DNA of 47,030 nucleotides from Altererythrobacter sp. (GTDB lineage Bacteria; Pseudomonadota; Alphaproteobacteria; Sphingomonadales; Sphingomonadaceae): the NCBI GenBank assembly GCA_023260985.1, contig JALRKY010000076.1, positions 1-47,030 on the forward strand, read 5' to 3'. Positions 34,435 to 43,051 of this stretch are shown piece by piece (within the stretch, counting starts at the first letter, position 1; each line of letters starts with the position of its first letter). The notes under the pieces were generated by a model. The model was given only the letters and a program-made list of their open reading frames with translations. It had not been told where the DNA came from and did not search any database. Both the position numbers and the translations under genes were made by a program.

Positions 34435-35382
34435 TTAGCTTGCGCCGATTTGCAGGAAACGCTCTTCGCGCATGCGCTTGATTTCGTCCGCTGGCAGCTT
34501 GACGAGCTTGTCGAGCTCTTCGGCGATAGTGTTGCCAAGCCCTCGCGCCATGGCTTCGGGTGCGCGATGCGCACCGCCGACCGGTTCCTTTAAGATGCGA
34601 TCAATCACCTTGAGCCGCTTGAGGTGCTGCGCAGTCACCTTCATCGCTTCGGCTGCATCGGGCGCCTTTTCCGCAGTCCGCCACAGGATCGAAGCGCAGC
34701 CTTCGGGCGAGATCACCGAATAGACCGCATGTTCGAGCATCAGCACGCGCTCGGCGCTGGCCAGCGCCACAGCCCCGCCCGAGCCGCCCTCACCCACAAT
34801 CGTCGCCACCATCGGCACCGGCAGCGCAAGGCAGGCCTCGGTCGAACGAGCGATCGCTTCGGCCTGGCCGCGCTCTTCGGCTTCGACACCGGGGAAAGCA
34901 CCCGACGTGTCGACCAGTGTCACCACCGGCAGGTTGAAACGTCCGGCCAGCTCCATCAGGCGTATCGCCTTCCGATAGCCCTCGGGCTTGCCCATTCCGA
35001 AATTGTGCCGAAGGCGAGTTTCGGTGTCGTGGCCCTTTTCGTGGCCGATCAGCACGACACGCCGGCCCTTGAGCCGCGCGAATCCGCCCAAGATCGCTTC
35101 GTCTTCGCCAAAATAGCGATCGCCACCGAGCGGAACGAACTCGTCAAAGGCATGCTCCACGTAATCGCGGAAGTGCGGCCGCTGCGGATGGCGCGCCACC
35201 TGCGTCTTCTGCCAGGGCGTGAGCGAGGCATAGGTACTCGCCAGCAAGTCCCGGCTTTTCTTCTCGAGCCGCTTGAGTTCGGCCGCGATATCGACCGTAT
35301 CGCCCTCGGTGGCGTCGCGCAGCTCGGCAATCCGCTCTTCGAGCTTTGCAACCGGCCTCTCGAAATCGAGATAGGAAATCAT
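34435..35382 (-). CDS. accA: Acetyl-CoA carboxylase carboxyltransferase subunit alpha
   Basis: AccA with AccD transfers carboxyl from carboxybiotin to acetyl-CoA, the first committed step in fatty acid synthesis. The 315-residue protein shows the family N-terminus MISYLDFERPVAKLEERI, the stretch LIGHEKGHDTETRLRHNFGM, the oxyanion GEGGSGGAVALA and ISPEGCASILWR. It follows xerD by nine bases on the same strand, so the two are probably co-transcribed. Confidence 0.96.
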   Translation of the reverse strand: MISYLDFERPVAKLEERIAELRDATEGDTVDIAAELKRLEKKSRDLLASTYASLTPWQKTQVARHPQRPHFRDYVEHAFDEFVPLGGDRYFGEDEAILGGFARLKGRRVVLIGHEKGHDTETRLRHNFGMGKPEGYRKAIRLMELAGRFNLPVVTLVDTSGAFPGVEAEERGQAEAIARSTEACLALPVPMVATIVGEGGSGGAVALASAERVLMLEHAVYSVISPEGCASILWRTAEKAPDAAEAMKVTAQHLKRLKVIDRILKEPVGGAHRAPEAMARGLGNTIAEELDKLVKLPADEIKRMREERFLQIGAS

Positions 35383-35391
35383 TGTGCCCCG

Positions 35392-36282
35392 CTAGTCTGA
35401 TGTTCCGCTTCGGGCAAGAGGATGGCGTGCATTCACCAGCGCGACCAGCCGCGCGGCATCCACATGCGTGTAGATCTGCGTGGTCGAAATATCGGCGTGA
35501 CCGAGCAGGGTCTGGAGCACGCGCAGGTCCGCCCCGCCCTCCAGCAAATGGGTGGCAAAGGCATGGCGCAGCACGTGCGGGCTGATCGATTGCGAGTCGA
35601 TATCGGCGCGCGCAGCAAGTTCGCGAAGCAGCTGGAACAGCCGCATCCGGGAGAGATGCTTGGCGCGCGAGGGGAAAAGAAAGCGTGCGCTACCTGCCCC
35701 TTCCTCCTGCCGCACCGCGAGCCATCGCGACAATGCTTCGCGCGCACGCTCGCTCACCGGCACCATGCGCCCCTGCCCGCCCTTGCCCATCACTGTCAGC
35801 AATGGCGCGTCACGCGGCACCGAGGCGAGCGGCAGCGAGACGAGCTCGCTGGCGCGCAGTCCCGATCCGTATAGCAGTTCGAGCAGTGCCAGCTGCCTTA
35901 TGGCGGCGGGCTTGCCGCTATCTGCCTCTAACTCGGCACGCTCGAAAAGCCGGTCGACTTCGGCGTGCGAAAGGATTTTGGGCAACGGACGGCGAGCGCG
36001 TGGACGCGGCAGCACGCTCGACGGATCGTCGCTGCGCCAACCCTCATCCATCGCGAAACCGAAAAATTGTCGCAGTGCCGAGCTCTTGCGTGCCACACTC
36101 GAAGGCGCAAGGCCTGACCATGCCGCCGCCAGCCGCCCGACCACTTCGCGATCAGCCCGGGCGAGGTCGCCGATCACCCCCTCCGCACCGTCGAGATCAC
36201 GGCGATAGGCCGCCAGCGTGTTCGCCGCGGCCCCGCGTTCGGCTGCCAGCATATCGAGAAAGGCCTCGGTCGCCGCGCCCAT
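35392..36282 (-). CDS. xerD: Tyrosine recombinase XerD
   Basis: A 296-residue recombinase that, with XerC, resolves chromosome dimers at dif. The catalytic residues are all there: Arg in YGSGLRASELVSL, Lys in GKGGQGRMVPV, His and Arg in SPHVLRHAFATHL, and His plus the Tyr nucleophile in LLGHADISTTQIYTHV. The N-terminal SAM-like domain (AFLDMLAAERGAAANTLAAY) is present. The core location beside accA and aroK fits XerD rather than a mobile integrase. The start overlaps the stop of the upstream gene in TGATG. Confidence 0.9.
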   Translation of the reverse strand: MGAATEAFLDMLAAERGAAANTLAAYRRDLDGAEGVIGDLARADREVVGRLAAAWSGLAPSSVARKSSALRQFFGFAMDEGWRSDDPSSVLPRPRARRPLPKILSHAEVDRLFERAELEADSGKPAAIRQLALLELLYGSGLRASELVSLPLASVPRDAPLLTVMGKGGQGRMVPVSERAREALSRWLAVRQEEGAGSARFLFPSRAKHLSRMRLFQLLRELAARADIDSQSISPHVLRHAFATHLLEGGADLRVLQTLLGHADISTTQIYTHVDAARLVALVNARHPLARSGTSD

Positions 36283-38111
36283 CAGCCGCGCGCGATCGCC
36301 TCCGCCGCGATCATTCGCGCTTCGGCTTCCAGCCCGACTCGGCGCAGGGCCGAGACGGCGTGATAGAGATGCAGCGGCGTCATCCGCTGCCAGCCTTCGC
36401 CCTGCATCCCCAATCCGGCGAGCAGAGCCACGAGCGCGCGATTGTCGACATCCGCCGCCCGCTCGATCGTCAGCGTCCAGCGGGTCTCGCGGGCGAGATT
36501 GAGCGAAACGCGCTGCGAATAAGTGCCCAAATCACCCGAAGAAATCCGGCCCAGCCCGGCAAGCCCAGCCAGCAGCAGCCGCGAGCGGCGCTCGCCCGAA
36601 CTGTCGTCATCGTCGATGAAGCCGGCGATGGCATCTCCTGACACAGGCCCATTGGCGCGAACGTTGGTCAGCGCAACCAAGGCCCAGCCCATGCTGCCAG
36701 GTTCGACCACACGGCTCCACGCCGCTGCATCGCGATCGAGCCCGGCAGTGAGCATGGAAGCGAGCAATGCTGGCGCCGCATCCGCATAATCCGCCTTGGC
36801 AGGCATGCGCGCTGCGGCATAGGCGGTGAGGACATAGCGCCCGTAATCATTCGCGACGTCACCGCCCCAAAGCTCCTGCATCGCCGAAAGCCGCGCTTGC
36901 GGATCGGCACCGACATAGGCTTCGCGCAACTGCGTTGCGATGTCCGCCGCCTCGCCGGTGATCGTCTCGTCAGCATAAATCTGGCTGTAGAGGTCGATCA
37001 TCGCTCGCGAGGAGAAAATGCCTTCGCGCGCGGCGCGGTCCGCAACCGCTGCACGCTGGGTTAGTGGCGCCATCGGCGTGATCGCCCAGGCCCGCTCGTA
37101 ATAGGGTCCGGCGTTGGCGCGCAGGTTCTCAGGGATTTCTTCGCCCACCGCATTGGCGAGTGCGAAGCGCCAGGGATTGAGTTCGTCAACGTCGTCCCAT
37201 TCGACATCGACCGCGCGCCGGCCCCGGCCCGCGGCCCCCGCCACGCGCTGCGCCAGCAGCACGTCGATGCGCGGCGCCAGCTCGGTGCGCAGCGCCCGGT
37301 CGAGCTGCGAGCCAGCAAGCACGCCCTCGCCCGCATAGGAATTGCAGATGGCGCGCAGCATGGCCCATTGCGGATCTTCGCGCGCGATCCCTTTCAGCCG
37401 CACAACGGGGCAAGCGCCGACGATATCGGTGGTGGCGAGATATGCCTCAAGCCCCGCGCCGATCATCGCACCGTTCCAATTTCCGGAGTCGACATCCTGC
37501 AACAGCGCTCGCGCGGCGGCATATTCGCCCATTCGGTTGAGCGCCTGAGCGCGCAGTGCCGCGAATTCGACCGGGTCCATGCCCGCCGGCGCGGCAAGGC
37601 GACTCGAAAGCGCGCGGCGCAGCAGGATGTGGCCCCAGCGAGAAACAACCGGCCCCTGCAACCCTGCCAAGATCGCGCGCACCAGCGTCAAAGGTTGGCC
37701 CGCAAGCGAATTGGAATACAGCCCGCCTTCGCTGGAATCGATCACGCCCACACGGCTCATTGCTCGGCGCGCGGCGGGCGGGAGGTCGTTGCTCGGCCGA
37801 AGCCCTAACAGTTCGTCCAGCTCGTCTGGCGACATCTGCTCGAGTTCTTCGGCGGACGGGACTGTCGAGAAGTCGAAATCGGACAGGCCCGGAACCCGTA
37901 CCATGCTGCCGGACAGAGGCTGCACCACCGCGCTTCCCGCCGCTGACGGCGCGCCGGGTACCGGCTGGGCCAAGGGGCGCGGTGTGGAAGTGGGCGCCGG
38001 AATGGGGTCGTCAAACCCCGGGGGCAGCAGTGATTCGGGCGCGTCCTGCGCGAAAGCGAGCGTCGCAAAGAGCGCAATCGCTGCGCCGCCCAGCCATTTC
38101 CAACGGGCCAT
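36282..38111 (-). CDS. Large secreted helical-repeat protein of unknown function, 609 aa
   Basis: A signal peptide (MARWKWLGGAAIALFATLAFAQ) precedes a proline-rich linker (residues about 25-60). The rest is alanine-rich helical sequence that looks like TPR-type repeats (FAALRAQALNRMGEYAAARALL; YERAWAITPMAPL). It would lie in the periplasm. I do not recognise a named family; such proteins occur beside xerD/aroK in related genomes as far as I recall. GGAGG stands eight bases before the ATG. The gene overlaps both its neighbours by single-base TGATG junctions, tying it to the small membrane protein upstream and xerD downstream. Confidence 0.75.
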   Translation of the reverse strand: MARWKWLGGAAIALFATLAFAQDAPESLLPPGFDDPIPAPTSTPRPLAQPVPGAPSAAGSAVVQPLSGSMVRVPGLSDFDFSTVPSAEELEQMSPDELDELLGLRPSNDLPPAARRAMSRVGVIDSSEGGLYSNSLAGQPLTLVRAILAGLQGPVVSRWGHILLRRALSSRLAAPAGMDPVEFAALRAQALNRMGEYAAARALLQDVDSGNWNGAMIGAGLEAYLATTDIVGACPVVRLKGIAREDPQWAMLRAICNSYAGEGVLAGSQLDRALRTELAPRIDVLLAQRVAGAAGRGRRAVDVEWDDVDELNPWRFALANAVGEEIPENLRANAGPYYERAWAITPMAPLTQRAAVADRAAREGIFSSRAMIDLYSQIYADETITGEAADIATQLREAYVGADPQARLSAMQELWGGDVANDYGRYVLTAYAAARMPAKADYADAAPALLASMLTAGLDRDAAAWSRVVEPGSMGWALVALTNVRANGPVSGDAIAGFIDDDDSSGERRSRLLLAGLAGLGRISSGDLGTYSQRVSLNLARETRWTLTIERAADVDNRALVALLAGLGMQGEGWQRMTPLHLYHAVSALRRVGLEAEARMIAAEAIARG

Positions 38112-38308
38112 CAGCGCGCCTCCGGCACAGGTATTTCCTGCGTGATCTGGTGGATCGGCTCTTCACCACCGTCGAACCATGCGATTACGAGAATACCGCC
38201 GATCAGCGCCAGCCACATCAGCGCCTTGCTGCTCGGAAGCGGCAATGCGCCGGGCCTGCGCGCCATTGATTGATCCATCGGAAGAATTGAGCTGCGCTTG
38301 CGTACCAT
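38111..38308 (-). CDS. Small single-span membrane protein, 65 aa
   Basis: A basic N-terminus (MVRKRSSILPMDQSMARR) is followed by one membrane span (ALMWLALIGGILVIAWF) and a short acidic tail ending IPVPEAR. Starts at 38278 or 38266 are also possible. Its stop overlaps the next gene's start in TGATG, and it is divergent from aroK with 38 bases between, so it is the likely first gene of the group running to accA. Function unknown; the pairing with the secreted protein suggests a common envelope role (inference). Confidence 0.6.
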   Translation of the reverse strand: MVRKRSSILPMDQSMARRPGALPLPSSKALMWLALIGGILVIAWFDGGEEPIHQITQEIPVPEAR

Positions 38309-38346
38309 GTTGCATGGGCACTAGCCCATCTATAGGCCCATCGGCA

Positions 38347-38916
38347 ATGACCGAAGATCACCCTTCCCTCAGCCGAGAACGGCTCTCCAGCATCGCCGCA
38401 CGGCTCGATCGGCCCCTGGTGCTGGTCGGGCTGATGGGCGCTGGAAAATCCACCGTTGGCCGTCGCCTCGCCGCGCAGCTCGATCGCAAATTCGTCGATG
38501 CCGACGAAGCGATCGAGAGTGCGGCGCAGCGCAGCATCTCGGAGATCTTCGAACAATTCGGCGAAGCCTATTTCCGCGACGGAGAGCGGCGGGTGATCGC
38601 GCGGCTGATCGAGGAGCATGACGGGGTGATAGCCACAGGTGGCGGGGCATTCGTCAATGATGAGACCCGCGCGCTGATCCTGGACAAGGCGATTGCGGTG
38701 TGGATCGATTGCGCGATAGACACGCTGGTCGAACGCACCAGCCGCCGCAACACGCGGCCGCTCCTGAAATCAGGCAATCCGCGCGAAATCCTCACCCGTC
38801 TCTACGAAGATCGGCGCGGCTTCTATTCGCAGGCGCCGATCCATGTCATGAGCGACGCTGGTCCTAACGATGCGACCGCGACGAAGATTCTGGAGGCGCT
38901 TGAGGAATGGCTGTAA
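38347..38916 (+). CDS. aroK: Shikimate kinase
   Basis: Shikimate kinase phosphorylates shikimate at the 3-hydroxyl in the aromatic pathway. The 189-residue protein has the P-loop [16 protein letters not shown], shikimate-binding [18 protein letters not shown] and the adenine/lid region [13 protein letters not shown] 38347 ([13 protein letters not shown]) fits best; the frame is open upstream. It overlaps aroB by ten bases. Confidence 0.93.
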   Translation: MTEDHPSLSRERLSSIAARLDRPLVLVGLMGAGKSTVGRRLAAQLDRKFVDADEAIESAAQRSISEIFEQFGEAYFRDGERRVIARLIEEHDGVIATGGGAFVNDETRALILDKAIAVWIDCAIDTLVERTSRRNTRPLLKSGNPREILTRLYEDRRGFYSQAPIHVMSDAGPNDATATKILEALEEWL

Positions 38917-40016
38917 TCCCGGTCGAACTGGCGGGCCGAAGCTATAACGTGCTGGTCGGGCGCGATCTGCTCGACCAGGCCGCGAGCCATGCGGCCGCCT
39001 TCATTCGCAAGCCGCGCGTGGCCGTGGTGGCGGATCGCAATGCCCGCGCGCATCACGGGGCGCGGCTCGAAGCTGCCCTCGCCGCCGATGGGCGCAGCGT
39101 GGCGTGGTACGATGTCGAGCCGGGCGAAGGGTCCAAGAGCTGGCAGGGGTTGCAGGCGCTCACCGAATGGCTGCTCGAACAGGGCGTCGAGCGCGGCGAC
39201 CATGTCTTCGCGCTGGGCGGCGGCGTGGTTGGAGACCTAACCGGCTTCGCCTGCGCCATCCTAAAGCGCGGCTGCGGCTTCGTGCAAGTCCCGACAACGC
39301 TGCTGGCGCAGGTCGACAGCTCGGTCGGCGGCAAGACCGCGATCAACACAGCTGCGGGAAAGAATTTGATCGGCGCCTTCCACCAGCCTTCGCTGGTGCT
39401 GGCTGACCTGACCGCGCTCGACACGCTGCCCGATCGCGAAATGCGCGCCGGTTATGCCGAAGTGATCAAATACGGCATCCTCGGCGACAGCGACTTCTTC
39501 GACTGGCTGGCGAAAAACGGCACCAGAGTGCTCGCGCGCGATCCCGAAGCGCTGGCCCACGCAGTCGCCACCAGCGTCGAGGCCAAGGCGCGCATCGTCG
39601 CCGAAGACGAGCGCGAGACGAGTGGCGCACGCGCATTGCTCAACCTTGGCCATACATTCGGCCATACGCTGGAGGCTGAGACTGGCTTTTCGGACAGGCT
39701 GCTGCATGGCGAAGGGGTGGCGCTCGGCATGGTGCTCGCCGGACGCTATTCGGCGCGGTGCGGCCTGATCGGCGATGCGGACGCGCAGAAGGTCGCCAGC
39801 GCCATCGCCGCCGTGGGCCTGCCAGCGGAGATTTCCGCGCTCGGCATGCAATGCGACGGGCGCCGCCTTGCCGAACATATGCTGCACGACAAGAAGATGG
39901 ATGCAGGCACCCTGCCCTTCATCCTGCTGCGCAGCATCGGTGCAGCATTCATGGCGCGCGACGTCGAATTGAGCGACGTGGCGGCCTTTCTCGACGAGCA
40001 GCTAGGACACAGCTAG
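38907..40016 (+). CDS. aroB: 3-dehydroquinate synthase
   Basis: AroB cyclises DAHP to 3-dehydroquinate, using NAD and a metal ion. The 369-residue protein has [37 protein letters not shown], the metal-ligand Glu in GYAEVIKYG, and [13 protein letters not shown]. The start lies inside aroK, typical of the coupled aroKB pair. Confidence 0.96.
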   Translation: MAVIPVELAGRSYNVLVGRDLLDQAASHAAAFIRKPRVAVVADRNARAHHGARLEAALAADGRSVAWYDVEPGEGSKSWQGLQALTEWLLEQGVERGDHVFALGGGVVGDLTGFACAILKRGCGFVQVPTTLLAQVDSSVGGKTAINTAAGKNLIGAFHQPSLVLADLTALDTLPDREMRAGYAEVIKYGILGDSDFFDWLAKNGTRVLARDPEALAHAVATSVEAKARIVAEDERETSGARALLNLGHTFGHTLEAETGFSDRLLHGEGVALGMVLAGRYSARCGLIGDADAQKVASAIAAVGLPAEISALGMQCDGRRLAEHMLHDKKMDAGTLPFILLRSIGAAFMARDVELSDVAAFLDEQLGHS

Positions 40017-40050
40017 ATCGTCACAAACGCAGGCATGAGGGGAGTTCTGC

Positions 40051-41463
40051 ATGACCGTTGCCGATGCAACACCCGATCTGGGTTTCGACTGGGAAGATAA
40101 GAGCTTCCTTGGCCACCCTAAGGGTTTGGGATATCTCGCTTTCACCGAGGCGTGGGAGCGTTTCAGCTATTACGGCATGCAGACGCTGCTGGTGCTCTAC
40201 ATGGTCAACTTCCTCCTCAAGCCGGAAGAGGTCGGGAGCGTGGCCGGGATCGAGCAGTTGCGCGCACTCTATGGCGGGCTTGAGGGGCAGGCATTCGCCA
40301 GCGCGATCTTCGGCACCTATGCCGCCAGCGTTTACCTGACACCGATCCTGGGCGGATGGATCGCCGACCGCTTTCTGGGCAAGCGCCGCACCGTGCTGCT
40401 GGGCGCGATCACCATGGCGCTGGGCCATTTCCTGATGGCCTTCAACGTCACATTCCTGTTCGCGCTGCTGTGCCTGATCATCGGTTCGGGCATGTTCAAG
40501 GGCAATATCGCGAGCCAGGTCGGCAGCCTCTACAAGCCCGAGGACCTGCGCCGCGCGGACGCCTTCCAGATCTTCTATCTCGGCATCAATGCCGGTGTAA
40601 TCGCCTCACCCTTTATCGTCGGCACGCTCGGGGAGACAGTCGGCTGGCACTGGGGTTTCGGTGCCGCAGGCGTAGGCATGCTGATAGGCCTCGGGATCTA
40701 CGTCGCAGGCCAGAAGTACCTGCCCAAGGAACATTTCGACGTTCCGGGAAAAGAAGCGGCAGCCGCGGCCAAGGCCCCGCGCGATCCGATGTCCCGGCAG
40801 GATTGGCTCGCTACGCTGGCACTGGTTTTGCTGATCCCGGTCATGGCGATCGCGATCGTGCCCAATAACCAGATCTTCAACGCCTACCTCGTCTGGGGCG
40901 ACCAGCAGTTTGCGCTCTATTGGGCCGGTGAAAAGCTGCCGACCAGCTGGCTTATCTCGCTCGACGCGGTGGTTTCGGTCAGCTTCCTTGCTGGCGTTGC
41001 CGGTTTCTACCGCTGGTGGAAGACCAGGTGGCAGGAACCCGACGAACTCAGCAAGATCATCATCGGATCGCTTTTCTCGATCGGCGGGATGGCCTGTCTC
41101 TATATGGCGGCAGCCACCACCCCGCCCGGCGAAAAGATCGACCTGTTCTGGCCGGTGATGTTCCACATCGTGAACTCGATCGGCTTTGCACATATGCTAC
41201 CCGTCAGCCTGGCGCTGTTTGCGCGGCTGGCGCCCAAGCAGATCAACGCCACGGTGATCGGGCTCTATTACCTCGCCTTTTTCGCTGGCAATGCGCTGGT
41301 GGGCTATGTCGGCGGCTGGTTCGAGACGATGCCGGTGACGCAGTTCTGGCTGATCCACATGGGCTTCGCCGCGACTGCGGGCGTAATTTTCGTGCTGTTC
41401 AAGCTGCTGCTCGCACCGAGATTGATGCACCGGGCACACTCCGAAGACGTGGCGCTGGCATGA
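40051..41463 (+). CDS. POT-family proton-coupled peptide transporter
   Basis: A 470-residue transporter of about 12 to 14 spans. The POT signature ExxERFxYY is in TEAWERFSYYGMQ, and GGWIADRFLGKRRT is the MFS loop. It imports di- and tripeptides with protons (family knowledge). A good AGGGGAG site precedes the ATG. It follows aroB by 34 bases and overlaps the cyclase gene as ATGA, so the three genes that follow aroKB probably share a transcript. Confidence 0.9.
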   Translation: MTVADATPDLGFDWEDKSFLGHPKGLGYLAFTEAWERFSYYGMQTLLVLYMVNFLLKPEEVGSVAGIEQLRALYGGLEGQAFASAIFGTYAASVYLTPILGGWIADRFLGKRRTVLLGAITMALGHFLMAFNVTFLFALLCLIIGSGMFKGNIASQVGSLYKPEDLRRADAFQIFYLGINAGVIASPFIVGTLGETVGWHWGFGAAGVGMLIGLGIYVAGQKYLPKEHFDVPGKEAAAAAKAPRDPMSRQDWLATLALVLLIPVMAIAIVPNNQIFNAYLVWGDQQFALYWAGEKLPTSWLISLDAVVSVSFLAGVAGFYRWWKTRWQEPDELSKIIIGSLFSIGGMACLYMAAATTPPGEKIDLFWPVMFHIVNSIGFAHMLPVSLALFARLAPKQINATVIGLYYLAFFAGNALVGYVGGWFETMPVTQFWLIHMGFAATAGVIFVLFKLLLAPRLMHRAHSEDVALA

Positions 41464-42254
41464 CCCGTTTCATCGACCTTTCAATCCCGATCACCAATGA
41501 CGTGATCTCCGATCCGGAGGTGATGCGGCCCAAGGTCACATACATGACCCATGAAAGCACGTGGCAGCAGATCGCCATGTTCTTTCCGGGTCTCGAAAAA
41601 GCTGACCTGCCCGACGGCGAAGGCTGGGCGGTGGAGATGCTCGAACTCTCCACCCACAACGGCACGCATATGGACGCGCCTTGGCACTACCATTCGACCA
41701 CCGACAGCGGAGCCAGCCCCGCACCCAGCATCGATGAAGCGCCGCTCGACCGCTTCTTCCGCCCCGGAGTGAAGCTCGACTTCAGCCATCTGCCGCATGG
41801 CCATGTGGTGAGCGGGGCCGAAGTCGAAGAGGCGTTCGCAAAGATCGGCTACGAAGTGCAGCCGCTCGACATCGTGCTTATGCAGTCAGGCGCTGTCTAT
41901 GGCACCGAAAACTTTACCGATCAGGGCGTGGGCCTGGGCGCGGAAGCGACACTGTGGCTGACCGAACGCGGTGTGGAAGTCGTCGGCACCGATGCCTGGA
42001 GTTGGGACGCACCCTTCAGCCACACCGCGCGGCGCTGGGCGGAAACGCACGATCCTTCGATCATCTGGGAAGGCCATAAGGCGGGCCGCATCCGCCCCTA
42101 TTACCAGATCGAGAAGCTGACCAACCTCGCCGCGCTGCCCAGCCACGGCTTCATGTTCAGCTGTTTCCCGGTGAAGATCGAGCGCGCCAGCGCAGGCTGG
42201 ATCAGAGCGGTGGCGATCATCGGGCAAGAATGGCGAATCCCGGAGGCGAGGTAA
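41460..42254 (+). CDS. Cyclase-family metal-dependent hydrolase, 264 aa
   Basis: The metal-binding motif HNGTHMDAPWHYH (HxGTHxDxPxH) marks the cyclase/kynurenine formamidase-like family. It opens MTRFIDLSIPITNDVISDP and has VVGTDAWSWD later. Family members hydrolyse N-formylkynurenine, isatin or similar amide/lactone bonds. The substrate here is not known; the peptide transporter before it and the enoyl-CoA hydratase after it suggest a small catabolic route (inference). The start overlaps the transporter stop. Confidence 0.82.
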   Translation: MTRFIDLSIPITNDVISDPEVMRPKVTYMTHESTWQQIAMFFPGLEKADLPDGEGWAVEMLELSTHNGTHMDAPWHYHSTTDSGASPAPSIDEAPLDRFFRPGVKLDFSHLPHGHVVSGAEVEEAFAKIGYEVQPLDIVLMQSGAVYGTENFTDQGVGLGAEATLWLTERGVEVVGTDAWSWDAPFSHTARRWAETHDPSIIWEGHKAGRIRPYYQIEKLTNLAALPSHGFMFSCFPVKIERASAGWIRAVAIIGQEWRIPEAR

Positions 42255-43042
42255 TGGCGGAAAGCGATCCTCTTCGCGTCGAGCGACATGGTGCGGTGAC
42301 CAGCGTCTCGATCAACCGGCCGGAAAGGCGCAACGCGCTTACTCCGGAAATGCTCGTTTCCTTGCGAGAAATAGCGGAATCATTTCGCGGGGACGATCAG
42401 ACGCGCGCTGTGGTCATTCGCAGCGACTGCGCCGATTTCAGCGTCGGCATGGATATCGGGCGAATGGACAGTGAATCGCCGCCGATTGCCTCGCTACGCC
42501 GTAGCGCCGAAAACGGTGCGCTGCTGATGCGCGCGATCCGCGAAATCCACCAGCCTACGCTTTGCCTGGTTCGCGGTGTCGCGACCGGAGGCGGCGCATG
42601 CATCGCTTCGGCATGCGATTTTCGCTTCGGCACGCCCGATGCGCGCATCGGATATGGCGAAGTGAAACTGGGCATAAACCTGATGTGGCATGCATTGCCG
42701 CTGGCCATACAGGCGGTGGGCCTGTCGCGCGCCAAGCGCATGGTCATGACCGGGGAATTGTTCGACGCGGAAACGATGCGCGATTGGGGCTTCTTCGACG
42801 AAATCCTAAGCGACGATCAAGCTGAGGATCGCATCTTCGCAGCCGCCCGGACATATGCCGAACTACCGCCGATCGCGGTCCAGATGATCAAGCGAAGTGC
42901 AAACGCTTGGGCCGGCGCGCTGGACCAGGCGGTTATGCATGCCGATGCCGATCAATGGTTGCTGGCCAGCCGGACCGAAGATTTCCGCGAAGGCGTGGAA
43001 GCCTTTCGCCAAAAGCGGCCGCCGAGCTATCGAGGCGATTAG
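42254..43042 (+). CDS. Enoyl-CoA hydratase/isomerase-family protein, 262 aa
   Basis: A crotonase-fold protein: INRPERRNALT at the N-terminus, the oxyanion-loop segment DFSVGMDIGRM, and GVATGGGACIASACDFRF. The following stretch IGYGEVKLGINLMW has a Glu but departs from the usual hydratase PE.xLG.xP pattern, so it may be an isomerase or another crotonase activity. GGAGGCGAGG precedes ATG 42254, which overlaps the cyclase stop in TAATG. Confidence 0.85.
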   Translation: MAESDPLRVERHGAVTSVSINRPERRNALTPEMLVSLREIAESFRGDDQTRAVVIRSDCADFSVGMDIGRMDSESPPIASLRRSAENGALLMRAIREIHQPTLCLVRGVATGGGACIASACDFRFGTPDARIGYGEVKLGINLMWHALPLAIQAVGLSRAKRMVMTGELFDAETMRDWGFFDEILSDDQAEDRIFAAARTYAELPPIAVQMIKRSANAWAGALDQAVMHADADQWLLASRTEDFREGVEAFRQKRPPSYRGD

Positions 43043-43051
43043 GCTTCCCCG

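Noticed and set aside
35392..36282. The tyrosine recombinase as integrase of a mobile element
   Set aside because: It sits in a core group with accA and has XerD-like length and motifs; no attachment site or cargo is nearby.
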